Below are positions 1 to 9,240 of a DNA stretch of 64,000 bases, piece after piece. A program made the position numbers and the translations under genes. Origin of the DNA: Saccharothrix sp. ALI-22-I. Its GTDB lineage: Bacteria; Actinomycetota; Actinomycetes; Mycobacteriales; Pseudonocardiaceae. Under the pieces are notes generated by a model that had not been told where the DNA came from, did no database searches, and worked only from the letters and a program-made list of their open reading frames with translations. The first letter of the stretch is position 1, and every line of letters begins with the position of its first letter. The stretch lies in NCBI RefSeq assembly GCF_001984175.1, contig NZ_MTQP01000064.1, positions 1 through 64,000 on the forward strand, in the 5' to 3' direction.

Positions 1-288
1 GGGCTTTGTGTTTCCGTGTTTCGCTTGTGTTGAAAGCTTAGCTGGTTCGTTTTCGCGGTGTCAAATCGGCCGGTTTCGGCTTCTCGGCTCCGCGATGAAC
101 TCGCTTTGCATTCAATTTGTTCTTGTTCCAGAGCCGAGGCAGCACCTTGTGCTACTTATTCGCTTCTGGAGGCTTGCGCCGCAGTAGTCTACTCGGCCCG
201 ATTCGCGGTGTCAACCGCTCGTTCCGAGGTTCTTGCTGGCGACTCGACAAAAGTTACTCACGACCTTGACCGATGTCAAATCGCCTGG
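1..288. other. AT-richer intergenic region at left edge
   Basis: No convincing gene is seen. The first 60 bases are about 50 % GC, well below the rest of the window. The 13-nt word TTCGCGGTGTCAA occurs twice, at about 52 and about 201, and related GTCAAATCG words occur near 60 and 275. The stretch lies downstream of the glycosyltransferase stop codon and may hold the promoter or end of a gene beyond the edge. The short reading frames here have no recognisable content. Confidence 0.4.
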
Positions 289-3200
289 TCAGCGGGCTGC
301 GGGAGCGGTGCGGACCGGCGCGGCGACCTGCGGACCGGGGCCCTTGGGCGCCACCGGACGCGGTCGCAGCCACAGCGAGGTGGTCCGCATCCCCTGCATC
401 GCGGCCACGATCTGCTCCGGTGAGGCCACCTCGCGGGTGGCCACCGGCACCAGGTCGTAGCCCCAGATCCGGAACTCCTTCAGGACCGTGACCGGATCGT
501 CGCCGAAACCCTCCGTCGCCGAGGCGGAGAACTCCAGGAACACGTGCGGGCGATCCCGGCGCAGCAGGCGCACCAGTCCGGCCAACGCCCGGTGACCACG
601 ACCGGGAGCGTCCACCCGGACGACGGACAGCTTGCGGCCCTGCAACGCCGGCACGGCCTCCAGCTCCTTGTCGAGCCTGGTCGCACGCACCCTCGGCACG
701 TCGTCCCCGGCGTCCTCCGGCAGCGGCGACACCGACACACCGCCGGTCAACGCCGGTTGGGTGGCCAGCTCGCCGGTGCTCTCCCACGCGGCGGCGTCCA
801 CCAGGACGAGCTGTTGGGCGAGCCGTTCGGGCAGGTTGACGTCGACGTTGTGCCGCAGCAGCGCCCGCGCGGACGGGCAGGGCTCGACCGCGACCACGGC
901 GCCGCCCGTGCCGAACCGGCTGAGCATGCGCACGGTCTGGTAGCCGACGTACGCGCCGACGTCGAGGAAGATGCCGTCCGGCTCGACCACCGAATCGATC
1001 AGCTCCGACAGGTCGGTCTCCCACACCCCGTTGCTGGACAGCATCGGCAGCATGAACGCGTCGTCCGACGGCAGGCGCAGCAGGCCGACGTCGGTCAGCA
1101 CGAGAGAACTGCGCGGCACGGTGTCGCTGTGCCGTTCGTGCTCGCGCACCACCACCCGGCGCAGCGCGTCGGCGGTCTGCTGGGCCTGGTTGGCCGCGCG
1201 CAGACCCGAGTCGAGCTTGGTGTCGCGGTCCCGGATCACGTCCACGACCTTGGACTCCAGCGAGTCGATCCGGTCGAGGGTGCGTTCGAGCGCGACGGCG
1301 AGCTTGTCGATGCGGTGGGCCAGGGCGTCGCTCTGCTTGGCGCGCTTGGCGGCCTCGCCCACCACGGCGTCCTCGATCTCGCGCAGCCGCCGTCCCTGGC
1401 CGGCCATGTCGGCGCGCACCCGGACCACGCCGTCGTCGATGCCGACGAGCTGGTCGGCGAGGTGGCCCTGGTGGTCGGCGTGCTGTTCGAGTTCGGCGCG
1501 CAACACCTCCAGTTCGCCGAGACCGACGCCGGTGGAGATGTCGTCCTGGCGGCGGACCAGCTCGGCGACCGTGCGCTCGACCCCGTCCACCAGAGAACCG
1601 AGCACGTCACGCATGTGGTTGTCGTAGTGGTCGAGCACGCGCAGGACCATCTTGCGCAGTTGCGGCGCCATGGGCGTGCGGCTGGCCGTGCCGACGTCCG
1701 GCTGGCGCAGCAGGGCGTGCTTCGCCGAGTGCAGCGCCTTCATCGGATCGACGGTCGGTGAGGGCTTGGCGCGGCGTGCGCGCCAGCCTCGGTAGGCGTG
1801 CTCGACGCGTTCGCGGAGGAGTTCGCCGACCTTGGCGACGTCGCGCGTGGCGCGGACGTGCTCGCGTCCCTTGCTGCCGATGGCGACGGCGGCGGGCAGG
1901 TCGTCGGCGAGGGCGTGCATGAGTTTGGCGGCGGCCTGGATGTCGGGTTCGACGCCCTGGCGGCACGGCACGAAGATCACGGCGGACTTGTCGAACAGCT
2001 CGACGACCGCGCCGTGCTGCGAAGTGAGGATCGGTGTGGCAACGGCCGCGTGCCGGGCGAGCGTGTGCGCGATCCGGTCGTCCGCGCCGCCCCGGTGCAG
2101 GTGGACGAGGCAGTCCACGGTGCCGAGGGTGTCGACCAGTTCGATGCGCGGGTCGCCGGCGGTGGCCAGGCGCAGTCGTTCGGCGGCCTCGGGGTGGGCT
2201 TGCGCGTGGGTGACCTCGATGCGCAGCGTCACGTCGGTGCGGTCCGGGAAGGCGGAGAGGAACGCCGAGACGGCCCCCAGCACGTTGCCCGCGCGGTCGA
2301 TGGTGTGGTTGGCCAGGGCGCCGAAGATCACGCCTTCGTGCTCTTCGGGTTTCTTGGCGTCGGCTACCCGCACCGGGAGCGGGAGAACGCGGACGGCCGG
2401 GCCGCCTTGGCGTTCCCGGGCGACGCGGGTCGTCTCGGAGGGGACCCAGAGTTCGTTGGCGTCGGTCGGCTGGTCGTCGTCGTCCATGAGGTAGTCGACG
2501 ACGAATCGGCTGTCCGGGACCTGGTCGTTGGTGCCGACGCGGACCACGACCGGGTAGCCGGCGGTGGTGGAGGTCGGCAGGCCGGAGGCGCGGGCGGCGG
2601 CGTGGACGAGTTCGGCGATCGGGCCGGTGCCGAGGACGGAGACGCCGAGCTGGTCGTGCAGGACGGGGGCTTCGGCTCGGGCACGCGGGATCGCGCTCAC
2701 CGGCAACCGGCCCGCGGCCACGCCGACGCTCGCGCACCAGTCGCGGAAGGCCACGCTGTCCGCGCCGAACGGGTCGGGGAACTGGGTGCGCAGCGCCGGG
2801 TCGGAGCGCCAGAGGGCGGCGGCCCAGCGGGTGCTGCCCCGGAGTCCGGGTGCGGGCTCACTCGCCCAGGCCACGAAACCCGCTCCGCCGTCGGGACCGA
2901 AGGCGGGGGGTGGGGTGGTGCGGACGGCCGGGGATTGCGTGCGGCCGGAGGTTGGGGTGGTGGCTGGGGTGGTGGCTGGGGTGTGCTCGACCGGGCCGGG
3001 TTGGGGCCGGTCGGAGGCGGGCTTGGGGTGGTCTCCGAGGGTGCCCGGCTGGGGCGCGGGGGCGGTGCGGTCGGTAACCGAAGCGGCGACACCGGGCTGG
3101 ATCCGACCGGACGCGGGCACGGTGCGGCCGGTGGTCGGCTTGGCCTCGACGGCGGCGGATTTCGCGGAGGTGTCCGGGGTGGCCTGGCTATCGGCCGACG

Positions 3201-4650
3201 TCGAGGCACCAACGGCCGGCGCGCTCGGGTCGGCGGGCTCAGCGGCTGATCGAGCGGCGTTCGTCGAGGTCGACGCAGGGGAATTCGGGGCTGCCGGGCT
3301 GTCGGCGGTGGTCTTGGCGTCGGCAGCGGACTGGAGTGCGTCGGCGGCTGGTTTGCCGGAGCCGGCCGGAGTCGGCGCGGACCCGTTCAAACTGGCCCGG
3401 CTGTCGACCGACATCGCGGTGCCGATGGCCGGCGTGCTCTGGTCGGCGGGCTCAGCGGTTGGCCGGGAGCCGTTCGCCGAGGTCACAGCCGGGGTGTTCG
3501 AGTTGACCAGGCTGTGCGCGGAGGTCGTGACGTCGGCGGCCGGCTCGGTGACCGGTCGGGCACGGTCGGCTGAGGGCGGCGCGGCGGGGGTCGTGGCGGG
3601 CTGGGTGTCGGCGGAAGTCGCGGCACCGGCGGGGTGGAGCGAGTCGGCGGGCTCGGCGGAGGAGGTCCAGCCTTCGGGGCTGAACGCTGAGCCGGGGTGG
3701 GTTCTGGCGGCTTGGCGGTAGTCCGCGCGCAGTTCGTCCGGGATCTGGGTGCCGTCGGCGAGTTGGCCGAAGCCGTAGCGCACCTTCTGCGGCGTGTGGC
3801 CCTTGCGGATCAGCTCCGCCCGGTACGTCGTGCACAGTTCGGCGAGGTGCGGGTGTTCCGACAGGAGCACGCGCGGGCGGTCGGCGAAGTGTGCGGAGAG
3901 CAGCCAGGGGCGTTGGGGGTCGAAGCCGGCGAAGTGGACGCTGCGCACCGGCTCGCCGAGGGTCGTCAACGCCCCGTCCGGGCTTCGGTGCAGGTCGCGT
4001 TGGGGCGCGTTCCACACCGACAGGCCGACCGTCGCGTCACGCAGCACGTGCAGGTTCACCAGCGCGGGCGCCATGTCGAGCACGGCCTTGGTGGCGTCCG
4101 GGGTTCGGCGCAGCTGCACGTCCAGGGACTGCAGGAACGGCTCGGCACCAGGCGCGACCAGCAGGAACCCGGGGTCGAAGACGCCCGTCTCCAGCAGTTC
4201 GGTCGGCGTGGGCCGCAGGCCGTCGTCCGGCAGCGGGCGCAGCGATCTGGGCAGCAGGACCAGCGGGCCGCGGCGGACGGCGGCCTCGACCAGTTCGGTG
4301 AGCGGGTTGAGGACCTGCACCCACGGGTCCAGGTACAGCACCGGCACGCCCTGGCCCAGCAGCTGTTCGAGGAGCTTGGGTCGCAGCACGCCGCACAGCT
4401 GCGCGGCGGTGCAGCCGGTCGCCAGCTCGGCCAGTTCCTCCCGGCTCATCCCCAGGTCGGCGGGGGTGACCAGGCCCGGACCGGAGTTCTCCGGCAGGGC
4501 GTCGACCACCAGCGCCAGGAACCTGGCCTGGGGGTGGTTGGCCAGGAACGAGCTGGACAGCACCTTCACGGCGGGCAGCTCGGCGGCGGTCGCCACCGTG
4601 CACGCGATGAACGTGGGACGGGATTCCGAACGCGCGGGCACCTCGGTCAC
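289..4650 (-). CDS. Glycosyltransferase / coiled-coil / FkbM-family methyltransferase fusion
   Basis: A 1453-aa multidomain protein, probably acting on a cell-surface glycan. I chose the GTG at 4650 because it lies outside glnA; the longer frame would run into it. Residues about 10-320 look like a nucleotide-sugar glycosyltransferase, with LYLDPWVQVL as a DxD-like strand. Residues about 320-590 are an Ala/Thr/Ser/Pro linker of degenerate repeats around AEPAD. Residues about 590-960 look like a GT4-type domain. Residues about 1010-1170 are heptad-rich coiled coil (for example LRREIEDAV-like and ALERTLDRIDSLES). Residues about 1180-1430 are an FkbM SAM methyltransferase, with motif I FLDVGAYVGYQT followed by AVEPCPSARALLRHN. 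The substrate is unknown. The methyltransferase call is strong and the two GT calls are moderate. Confidence 0.8.
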   Translation of the reverse strand: MTEVPARSESRPTFIACTVATAAELPAVKVLSSSFLANHPQARFLALVVDALPENSGPGLVTPADLGMSREELAELATGCTAAQLCGVLRPKLLEQLLGQGVPVLYLDPWVQVLNPLTELVEAAVRRGPLVLLPRSLRPLPDDGLRPTPTELLETGVFDPGFLLVAPGAEPFLQSLDVQLRRTPDATKAVLDMAPALVNLHVLRDATVGLSVWNAPQRDLHRSPDGALTTLGEPVRSVHFAGFDPQRPWLLSAHFADRPRVLLSEHPHLAELCTTYRAELIRKGHTPQKVRYGFGQLADGTQIPDELRADYRQAARTHPGSAFSPEGWTSSAEPADSLHPAGAATSADTQPATTPAAPPSADRARPVTEPAADVTTSAHSLVNSNTPAVTSANGSRPTAEPADQSTPAIGTAMSVDSRASLNGSAPTPAGSGKPAADALQSAADAKTTADSPAAPNSPASTSTNAARSAAEPADPSAPAVGASTSADSQATPDTSAKSAAVEAKPTTGRTVPASGRIQPGVAASVTDRTAPAPQPGTLGDHPKPASDRPQPGPVEHTPATTPATTPTSGRTQSPAVRTTPPPAFGPDGGAGFVAWASEPAPGLRGSTRWAAALWRSDPALRTQFPDPFGADSVAFRDWCASVGVAAGRLPVSAIPRARAEAPVLHDQLGVSVLGTGPIAELVHAAARASGLPTSTTAGYPVVVRVGTNDQVPDSRFVVDYLMDDDDQPTDANELWVPSETTRVARERQGGPAVRVLPLPVRVADAKKPEEHEGVIFGALANHTIDRAGNVLGAVSAFLSAFPDRTDVTLRIEVTHAQAHPEAAERLRLATAGDPRIELVDTLGTVDCLVHLHRGGADDRIAHTLARHAAVATPILTSQHGAVVELFDKSAVIFVPCRQGVEPDIQAAAKLMHALADDLPAAVAIGSKGREHVRATRDVAKVGELLRERVEHAYRGWRARRAKPSPTVDPMKALHSAKHALLRQPDVGTASRTPMAPQLRKMVLRVLDHYDNHMRDVLGSLVDGVERTVAELVRRQDDISTGVGLGELEVLRAELEQHADHQGHLADQLVGIDDGVVRVRADMAGQGRRLREIEDAVVGEAAKRAKQSDALAHRIDKLAVALERTLDRIDSLESKVVDVIRDRDTKLDSGLRAANQAQQTADALRRVVVREHERHSDTVPRSSLVLTDVGLLRLPSDDAFMLPMLSSNGVWETDLSELIDSVVEPDGIFLDVGAYVGYQTVRMLSRFGTGGAVVAVEPCPSARALLRHNVDVNLPERLAQQLVLVDAAAWESTGELATQPALTGGVSVSPLPEDAGDDVPRVRATRLDKELEAVPALQGRKLSVVRVDAPGRGHRALAGLVRLLRRDRPHVFLEFSASATEGFGDDPVTVLKEFRIWGYDLVPVATREVASPEQIVAAMQGMRTTSLWLRPRPVAPKGPGPQVAAPVRTAPAAR

Positions 4651-4709
4651 GGTCTGCAAACCTAGCTTCTCCGAGTGGCCGGTGCGGACCACCCGCACAG
4701 GTGTTTCCC

Positions 4710-6053
4710 TCACAGGACCGGCAACAGGGTGCGCAACTCGTACGGCGTCACGCTGCGCCGGTACGCGTCCCACTCGGTGCGCTTGTTGCGCAGGAAGAAG
4801 TCGTACACGTGCTCACCCAGCGCTTCAGGGAGCAGTTCGGAGTTCTCCATCTCGGTCAACGCCTCGCCGAGGTTCTGCGGCAGGTTGTCGTACCCGGCCG
4901 CACGTCGTTCCCGGTCGGTCAACGACCACACGTCGTCCTCGGCGGGCGGCGGCAGCTCGTAGCCCTTCTCGATGCCCTTGAGGCCGGCCGCGAGGATCAC
5001 CGCGTACGCCAGGTACGGGTTGCAGGCCGAGTCCAGCGTGCGGACCTCCACCCGACGTGACGACGACTTGCCCGGCGAGTACATCGGCACGCGGACCAGC
5101 GCGGACCGGTTCGCGTGGCCCCAGCACACCGCCGTCGGCGCCTCGCCACCCACGATCAGGCGCTTGTAGGAATTCACCCACTGGTTGGTCACACCGGAGA
5201 TCTCCCGGGCGTGCTTCAACAGCCCGGCGACGAACATCTTGCCCGTGTCGGACAGCTGGTACGGGTCCTCGGCGTCGTAGAACGCGTTCCGGTCGCCCTC
5301 GAACAGGCTGACGTGCGTGTGCATGCCGCTGCCTGGCTGGTTGGTGAACGGCTTCGGCATGAACGAGGCCCGCACACCCTGGGTGATCGCGACCTCCTTC
5401 ACCACGTACCGGAACGTCATCACGTTGTCGGCCATGGTCAGCGCGTCGGCGTAGCGCAGGTCGATCTCCTGCTGGCCGGGCGCGCCCTCGTGGTGGCTGA
5501 ACTCGACCGAGATGCCCATCGCCTCCAGCGCCTCGATGGCGTGGCGGCGGAAGTGCGTCGCGGTCTCGTGGCTGGTCTGGTCGAAGAAACCGCCGTTGTC
5601 CGCCGGAATGGGCTCGGCCCCGTCGTCCGGCAGCCCCTTGAGCAGGAAGAACTCCATCTCTGGGTGCACGTAGCAGGTGAAGCCCGCCTCACTGGCCTTG
5701 GCCAGGGTGCGGCGCAGCACGTGCCGCGGGTCCGCCCACGACGGCGAGCCGTCCGGCATGGCGATGTCGCAGAACATCCGCGCCGAGTAGTGGCTCTTGT
5801 CCGGCGTCTGCCACGGCAGCACCTGGAACGTCGACGGATCCGGCTTGGCCACCATGTCGGATTCGTAGACCCGGGCGAAGCCCTCGATGGCCGAGCCGTC
5901 GAAGCCGATGCCCTCGCTGAAGGCGCCTTCGAGCTCGGCGGGCGCGATCGCGACCGACTTGAGGAAGCCCAGAACGTCCGTGAACCAGAGCCGGACGAAC
6001 CGGATGTCGCGTTCCTCAAGGGTGCGGAGCACGAACTCCTGCTGGCGGTTCAT
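4710..6053 (-). CDS. glnA2: Glutamine synthetase, GlnA2 type
   Basis: A 447-aa type I glutamine synthetase (ATP + glutamate + NH3 to glutamine), cytoplasmic. The N-terminus RTLEERDIRFVRLWFTDVLG and the blocks GIGFDGSAIEGF, EFSHHEGAPGQQEID, GSGMHTHVSLFEG and NRSALVRVP are those of the mycobacterial GlnA2 branch. Where adenylylated enzymes have NLYDLP, this protein reads DVWSLTDRE, so the tyrosine used for adenylylation is missing and GlnE control is unlikely. A TAGGCT -10-like hexamer lies 7 nt before the ATG, suggesting a leaderless transcript. Members of this branch can be poor GS enzymes or act on polyamines, so the substrate is not proven by sequence. Confidence 0.93.
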   Translation of the reverse strand: MNRQQEFVLRTLEERDIRFVRLWFTDVLGFLKSVAIAPAELEGAFSEGIGFDGSAIEGFARVYESDMVAKPDPSTFQVLPWQTPDKSHYSARMFCDIAMPDGSPSWADPRHVLRRTLAKASEAGFTCYVHPEMEFFLLKGLPDDGAEPIPADNGGFFDQTSHETATHFRRHAIEALEAMGISVEFSHHEGAPGQQEIDLRYADALTMADNVMTFRYVVKEVAITQGVRASFMPKPFTNQPGSGMHTHVSLFEGDRNAFYDAEDPYQLSDTGKMFVAGLLKHAREISGVTNQWVNSYKRLIVGGEAPTAVCWGHANRSALVRVPMYSPGKSSSRRVEVRTLDSACNPYLAYAVILAAGLKGIEKGYELPPPAEDDVWSLTDRERRAAGYDNLPQNLGEALTEMENSELLPEALGEHVYDFFLRNKRTEWDAYRRSVTPYELRTLLPVL

Positions 6054-6203
6054 GACACGAAGCCTAGGTAAGGACGGTTAACCTCGCGTTGCCGACTCGG
6101 CCGAACGTGCTGCACCGTTTGCCGCCTTGACCGGAAACCGCAGGTCATGGCCCCGATCGGGTGTTTTGCCCTGTCCCGTTCCAGTGGGATCTACGATTCA
6201 CCC

Positions 6204-6857
6204 ATGCTCCCTCGTCGCACCCTGATCGGGTCGCTCCTGCTCGCCCTCGTGGCGGGCTGCACGTCGTCGGGCGGCGGCGGTGGTGACCTGCCCGCCGGGT
6301 CGGAACTGGTGACCAAGGCCGCCGCGGGCATGAAGTCGGTGACCAGCACCCACTTCCTGATCAAGGTCGACGGCGAGCTGCCCGGCGTGCCCGTGAAGGA
6401 CGCCGAGGGCGACCTGAACGCCGAGGGCGAGTCGAAGGGCCGGGCCAAGATCGACCAGTTCGGCCAGCTCATCGAGGTCGAGTACGTGCTCGTCGGGCAG
6501 GACCTGCACTTCAAGGGTCCGACCGGCGGGTTCACCAAGCTGCCCGCGGCGCTCGCGGGCCAGGTGTACGACCCGACCGCGATCCTCGACCCGGACAAGG
6601 GTGTGGCGCGGGTGCTGGCCGAGGCGCGTGACGCGAAGACCGTCAGTTCGGCGGACGGCGTTTCGGTGGTCACGGCGACCGTGCCGCGTGACATCGTCGC
6701 CGGGCTGGTGCCGGGTATCGACTCCGACGTGGCCTCCACGTTCACCGTGCGTGAGGACAAGCTGGAGAAGGCGCTGTTCGAGCTGCCGAGCGGGGCGAAG
6801 GTCACCGTCGAGCTGACCGACTTCAACAAGCCCGTCACCGTTACGCCGCCCGCGTGA
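6204..6857 (+). CDS. lprG: LppX/LprAFG-family lipoprotein (LprG-like)
   Basis: A 217-aa lipoprotein. The signal peptide MLPRRTLIGSLLLALVAGC ends in lipobox LVAGC with Cys19, followed by a Ser/Gly linker. The body is the LprG half-barrel (for example STHFLIKVDGELPG near the start). In mycobacteria LprG carries triacylated lipids or lipoglycans across the periplasm together with the P55 exporter. The next gene is a P55 homologue starting inside this stop codon (GTGA overlap), so the family pair is conserved. I chose ATG 6204 over the upstream start at 6147 because the signal peptide begins here. TACGAT lies 6 nt before the ATG, a probable -10 of a leaderless promoter. Confidence 0.9.
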   Translation: MLPRRTLIGSLLLALVAGCTSSGGGGGDLPAGSELVTKAAAGMKSVTSTHFLIKVDGELPGVPVKDAEGDLNAEGESKGRAKIDQFGQLIEVEYVLVGQDLHFKGPTGGFTKLPAALAGQVYDPTAILDPDKGVARVLAEARDAKTVSSADGVSVVTATVPRDIVAGLVPGIDSDVASTFTVREDKLEKALFELPSGAKVTVELTDFNKPVTVTPPA

Positions 6858-8419
6858 GCTCGGCGGTGAACTCGGCGGTGAAGGCGCGGCGGTTGGCGAT
6901 CGGCGCCGGTGCCCTCGCCGTGCTGCTGGGGGCGCTGGACGCGTACGTGGTCGTCGGCGTGCTCGTGGACATGGTGCGTGACCTGGGCATTCCGGTGAAC
7001 CACCTGGAACGCGCGACGCCCGTGGTGACGGGGTACCTGCTCGGGTACGTGGCCGGGATGCCGTTGCTCGGGCAGCTGTCCGACCGGTTCGGGCGGCGGT
7101 TGGTGCTGCACCTGTGCCTGGTGTTCTTCGCGGTCGGGTCGGCGGTGACGGCGCTGGCCGGTGATCTGCCGCTGCTGGTGGCCGGGCGGGTGGTGCAGGG
7201 GCTGGCCGGTGGGGCGTTGCTGCCGGTGACGATGGCGTTGGTCGCGGATCTGTGGTCTTCGGAACGGCGGGCTTCGGCGCTGGGTGTGGTGGGTGCGGCG
7301 CAGGAGTTGGGCAGTGTGCTGGGCACGCTGTACGGCGTCGGTGTGGCGTCGTTGTTCAACGCCTGGTCGTTCTTCGAGTCGGTGGAGCCGCAGAGCTGGC
7401 GGTGGGTGTTCTGGGTGAACCTGCCGTTGGCCGTGGTCGCGATGGTGGTCGTGCAGTTGACCGTGCCGCGGTCTTCTTCGGCGTCGTCTTCGGGGTCGTC
7501 GGTGCGGATCGATTTCGTCGGCGGCGGGTTGTTGGCGTTGGCGCTGTCGTTGCTGGTCGTCGGGCTTTACAACCCTGATCCGTCACGTTCGGTGCTGCCT
7601 TCGTGGGGGCTGCCGGTGCTCGGTGCGGCGGTGGTGGTGTTCGTGGCGTTCGTGCTGTGGGAGCGGCGGTCGTCGGTGCGGCTGTTGGACCCGACGGGGG
7701 TGGCCATGCGGCCGTTCCTGGCGTCGCTGGGGGTGTCGTTGGCGGCCGGTGCGGCGTTGATGGTGACGTTGGTGGACGTGGAGCTGTTCGCGCAGACCGT
7801 GCTGGGGCGTGACTCGGCCGCGGCGGCGGGGATGTTGGCGCGGTTCCTGATCGCGTTGCCGGTGGGTGCGTTGGTCGGTGGGTGGTTGGCGGCGCGGACC
7901 CGGCTCGGTGACCGGTGGGTGTCGTTCGCCGGGTTGGCGGTGGCCTGCTCGGCTTACGTGTTGATCGCGCAGTGGCCGGCTTCGGTGTCGTCGTTCGTGG
8001 TCGGGCGGGACCTGGCGGTGGCCGGGTTCGGGCTGGGGTTGGTGATCGCGCCGGTGTCGGCGGCGGTGCTGCGGGCCGTGCCGTCCGCGCAGCACGGTGT
8101 CGCGTCGGCTGCGGTGGTGGTGGCGCGGATGACCGGGATGTTGGTCGGCGTGGCCGGGTTGTCGGCTTGGGGGCTGCACCGGTTCCAGGAGCTGACGGCG
8201 GACCTGGACACGCCGTTGCCGTTCGGGATGTCGCCGGAGGAGTTCGCCGAGAAGGCGGCGGCTTATCGGGAGGCGCTGACGGCGGCGTTGCTGACGGAGT
8301 ACCACGAGATCTTCTGGATCACGGCGGCGATCTGCGCGTTGGGCGCGGCGGCGTCCCTGCTCCTACCCCGCACGACTTCGACCCGGACCAGGACTCGGAC
8401 TCGATCTCGGGTTCGGTGA
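6854..8419 (+). CDS. MFS exporter, P55 (Rv1410c) type
   Basis: A 521-aa major facilitator protein with about 14 predicted membrane segments. The early segment GALDAYVVVGVLVDM and motif A GQLSDRFGRR are typical of the actinobacterial P55 subgroup of the DHA2 family. It follows lprG with a 4-nt overlap, so translation is coupled. In mycobacteria the pair exports triacylglycerol or lipoglycan precursors and affects drug tolerance; here that role is inferred from family and synteny. The C-terminus is an Arg/Thr-rich cytoplasmic tail (TSTRTRTRTRSRVR). Confidence 0.9.
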   Translation: MSSAVNSAVKARRLAIGAGALAVLLGALDAYVVVGVLVDMVRDLGIPVNHLERATPVVTGYLLGYVAGMPLLGQLSDRFGRRLVLHLCLVFFAVGSAVTALAGDLPLLVAGRVVQGLAGGALLPVTMALVADLWSSERRASALGVVGAAQELGSVLGTLYGVGVASLFNAWSFFESVEPQSWRWVFWVNLPLAVVAMVVVQLTVPRSSSASSSGSSVRIDFVGGGLLALALSLLVVGLYNPDPSRSVLPSWGLPVLGAAVVVFVAFVLWERRSSVRLLDPTGVAMRPFLASLGVSLAAGAALMVTLVDVELFAQTVLGRDSAAAAGMLARFLIALPVGALVGGWLAARTRLGDRWVSFAGLAVACSAYVLIAQWPASVSSFVVGRDLAVAGFGLGLVIAPVSAAVLRAVPSAQHGVASAAVVVARMTGMLVGVAGLSAWGLHRFQELTADLDTPLPFGMSPEEFAEKAAAYREALTAALLTEYHEIFWITAAICALGAAASLLLPRTTSTRTRTRTRSRVR

Positions 8420-8450
8420 AGGCAACGATCCGGTTGGTTATCATCGCGAC

Positions 8451-9044
8451 GTGGCCTGGAACACCGAGGAAACGCGTCGACGCCTGAAGGAGGCGGCAGT
8501 CGTGGAGTTCGCCGCGCACGGGCTGGCGGGCACTCGGGTGGAGCGGATCGCGGCGCGGGCCGGGGTGAACAAGGAACGGCTCTACAACTACTTCGGTGAC
8601 AAGGAACAGCTGTTCACCACGGTGTTGTCGGACGAGCTGGCAAAAATCGCCGCAGCCACGCCGTTCGATTCCCTGCGGGACGTCGGCGAGTACGCGGGCC
8701 GGTGCTTCGACTACCACGTGGCCCACCCACACCTGGTGCGGTTGTTGCAGTGGGAGGCCCTGGAGTACGGAGACGCGGCGGTGCCCGACGAAGACGGACG
8801 GGTCGCGCACTACCGCCGCAAGGTCGAGGCTTTCCGTGCGGCGCAGGCGGACGGCTTGCTGGCACCTTCGCCGGTAGCCGCGGATCTCATGTTCATGATC
8901 GTGGCACTGGCCGCGTGGTGGGCCGCCGTCCCCCAACTGGCCCGGATGGTGACCGGCCCAGTGGACGTCGCACGGCGACGTGCGGCGGTGGTCGAGGCGG
9001 CTCACCGAATGGCATCATCTGCGCAGGTCACAGCCACGCGGTAG
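8451..9044 (+). CDS. TetR/AcrR-family transcriptional regulator
   Basis: A 197-aa repressor. The N-terminal helix-turn-helix reads GLAGTRVERIAARAGVNKER and continues LYNYFGDKEQLF, the usual TetR signature. The C-terminal ligand domain contains a TetR_C-like helix bundle with no recognisable effector site. The GTG start at 8451 lies 31 nt after the P55 gene, so it could be the third gene of the lprG operon or be transcribed from the small gap. Its target is not evident; the P55 operon is the obvious candidate by position. Confidence 0.88.
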   Translation: MAWNTEETRRRLKEAAVVEFAAHGLAGTRVERIAARAGVNKERLYNYFGDKEQLFTTVLSDELAKIAAATPFDSLRDVGEYAGRCFDYHVAHPHLVRLLQWEALEYGDAAVPDEDGRVAHYRRKVEAFRAAQADGLLAPSPVAADLMFMIVALAAWWAAVPQLARMVTGPVDVARRRAAVVEAAHRMASSAQVTATR

Positions 9045-9055
9045 ACTCGTGATGC

Positions 9056-9088
9056 CATGATCACCAGCAACACGATCGGGTGATCATG
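9056..9088. terminator. Hairpin after the TetR gene
   Basis: A perfect 10-bp inverted repeat, CATGATCACC (9056-9065) and GGTGATCATG (9079-9088), with a 13-nt loop, lies 12 nt after the TetR stop. There is no T-run. Its right arm is also part of the dispersed repeat starting at 9070, so it may belong to that element rather than being a dedicated terminator. Confidence 0.45.
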
Positions 9089-9240
9089 ACCCGAACACCT
9101 ACAAAAAACGCCGTTATCGACCGACTAAAACGTCGGTTGAAACAACGAGGACCGCGACCAACCCCCGACGTGCACCAACCACCCGACCACCAGCCACGAG
9201 CCGGTGGCGGCAACGACGAGCCGGCGGCGGCGCAGACGGA
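9070..9240 (+). repeat. Dispersed repeat, copy A (intergenic)
   Basis: The first 17 bases, ACACGATCGGGTGATCA, are identical to 53283-53299 inside jetC. After them both copies keep CCCGAA, then CCGTTA.CG, then CGGTTGAA, GAGGA.CCGC and a C/A-rich CCAACCCCC tail, so similarity extends at least about 100 nt and fades within about 170 nt. A small stem-loop (CCGAC/GTCGG around 9120-9136) is matched at the same place in copy B by CCTCG/CGAGG. No transposase is associated. The right boundary is approximate. Confidence 0.65.

Noticed and set aside
58..423. A rightward ORF at the left edge
   Set aside because: It reads through the end of the FkbM gene in antisense, has no RBS and gives a cysteine/serine-rich product with no domain.
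6145..6172. CCCCGATCGGGTG as a third copy of the dispersed repeat
   Set aside because: Only the GATCGGGTG core is shared; the conserved downstream blocks are missing, so it is probably chance in the lprG promoter region.
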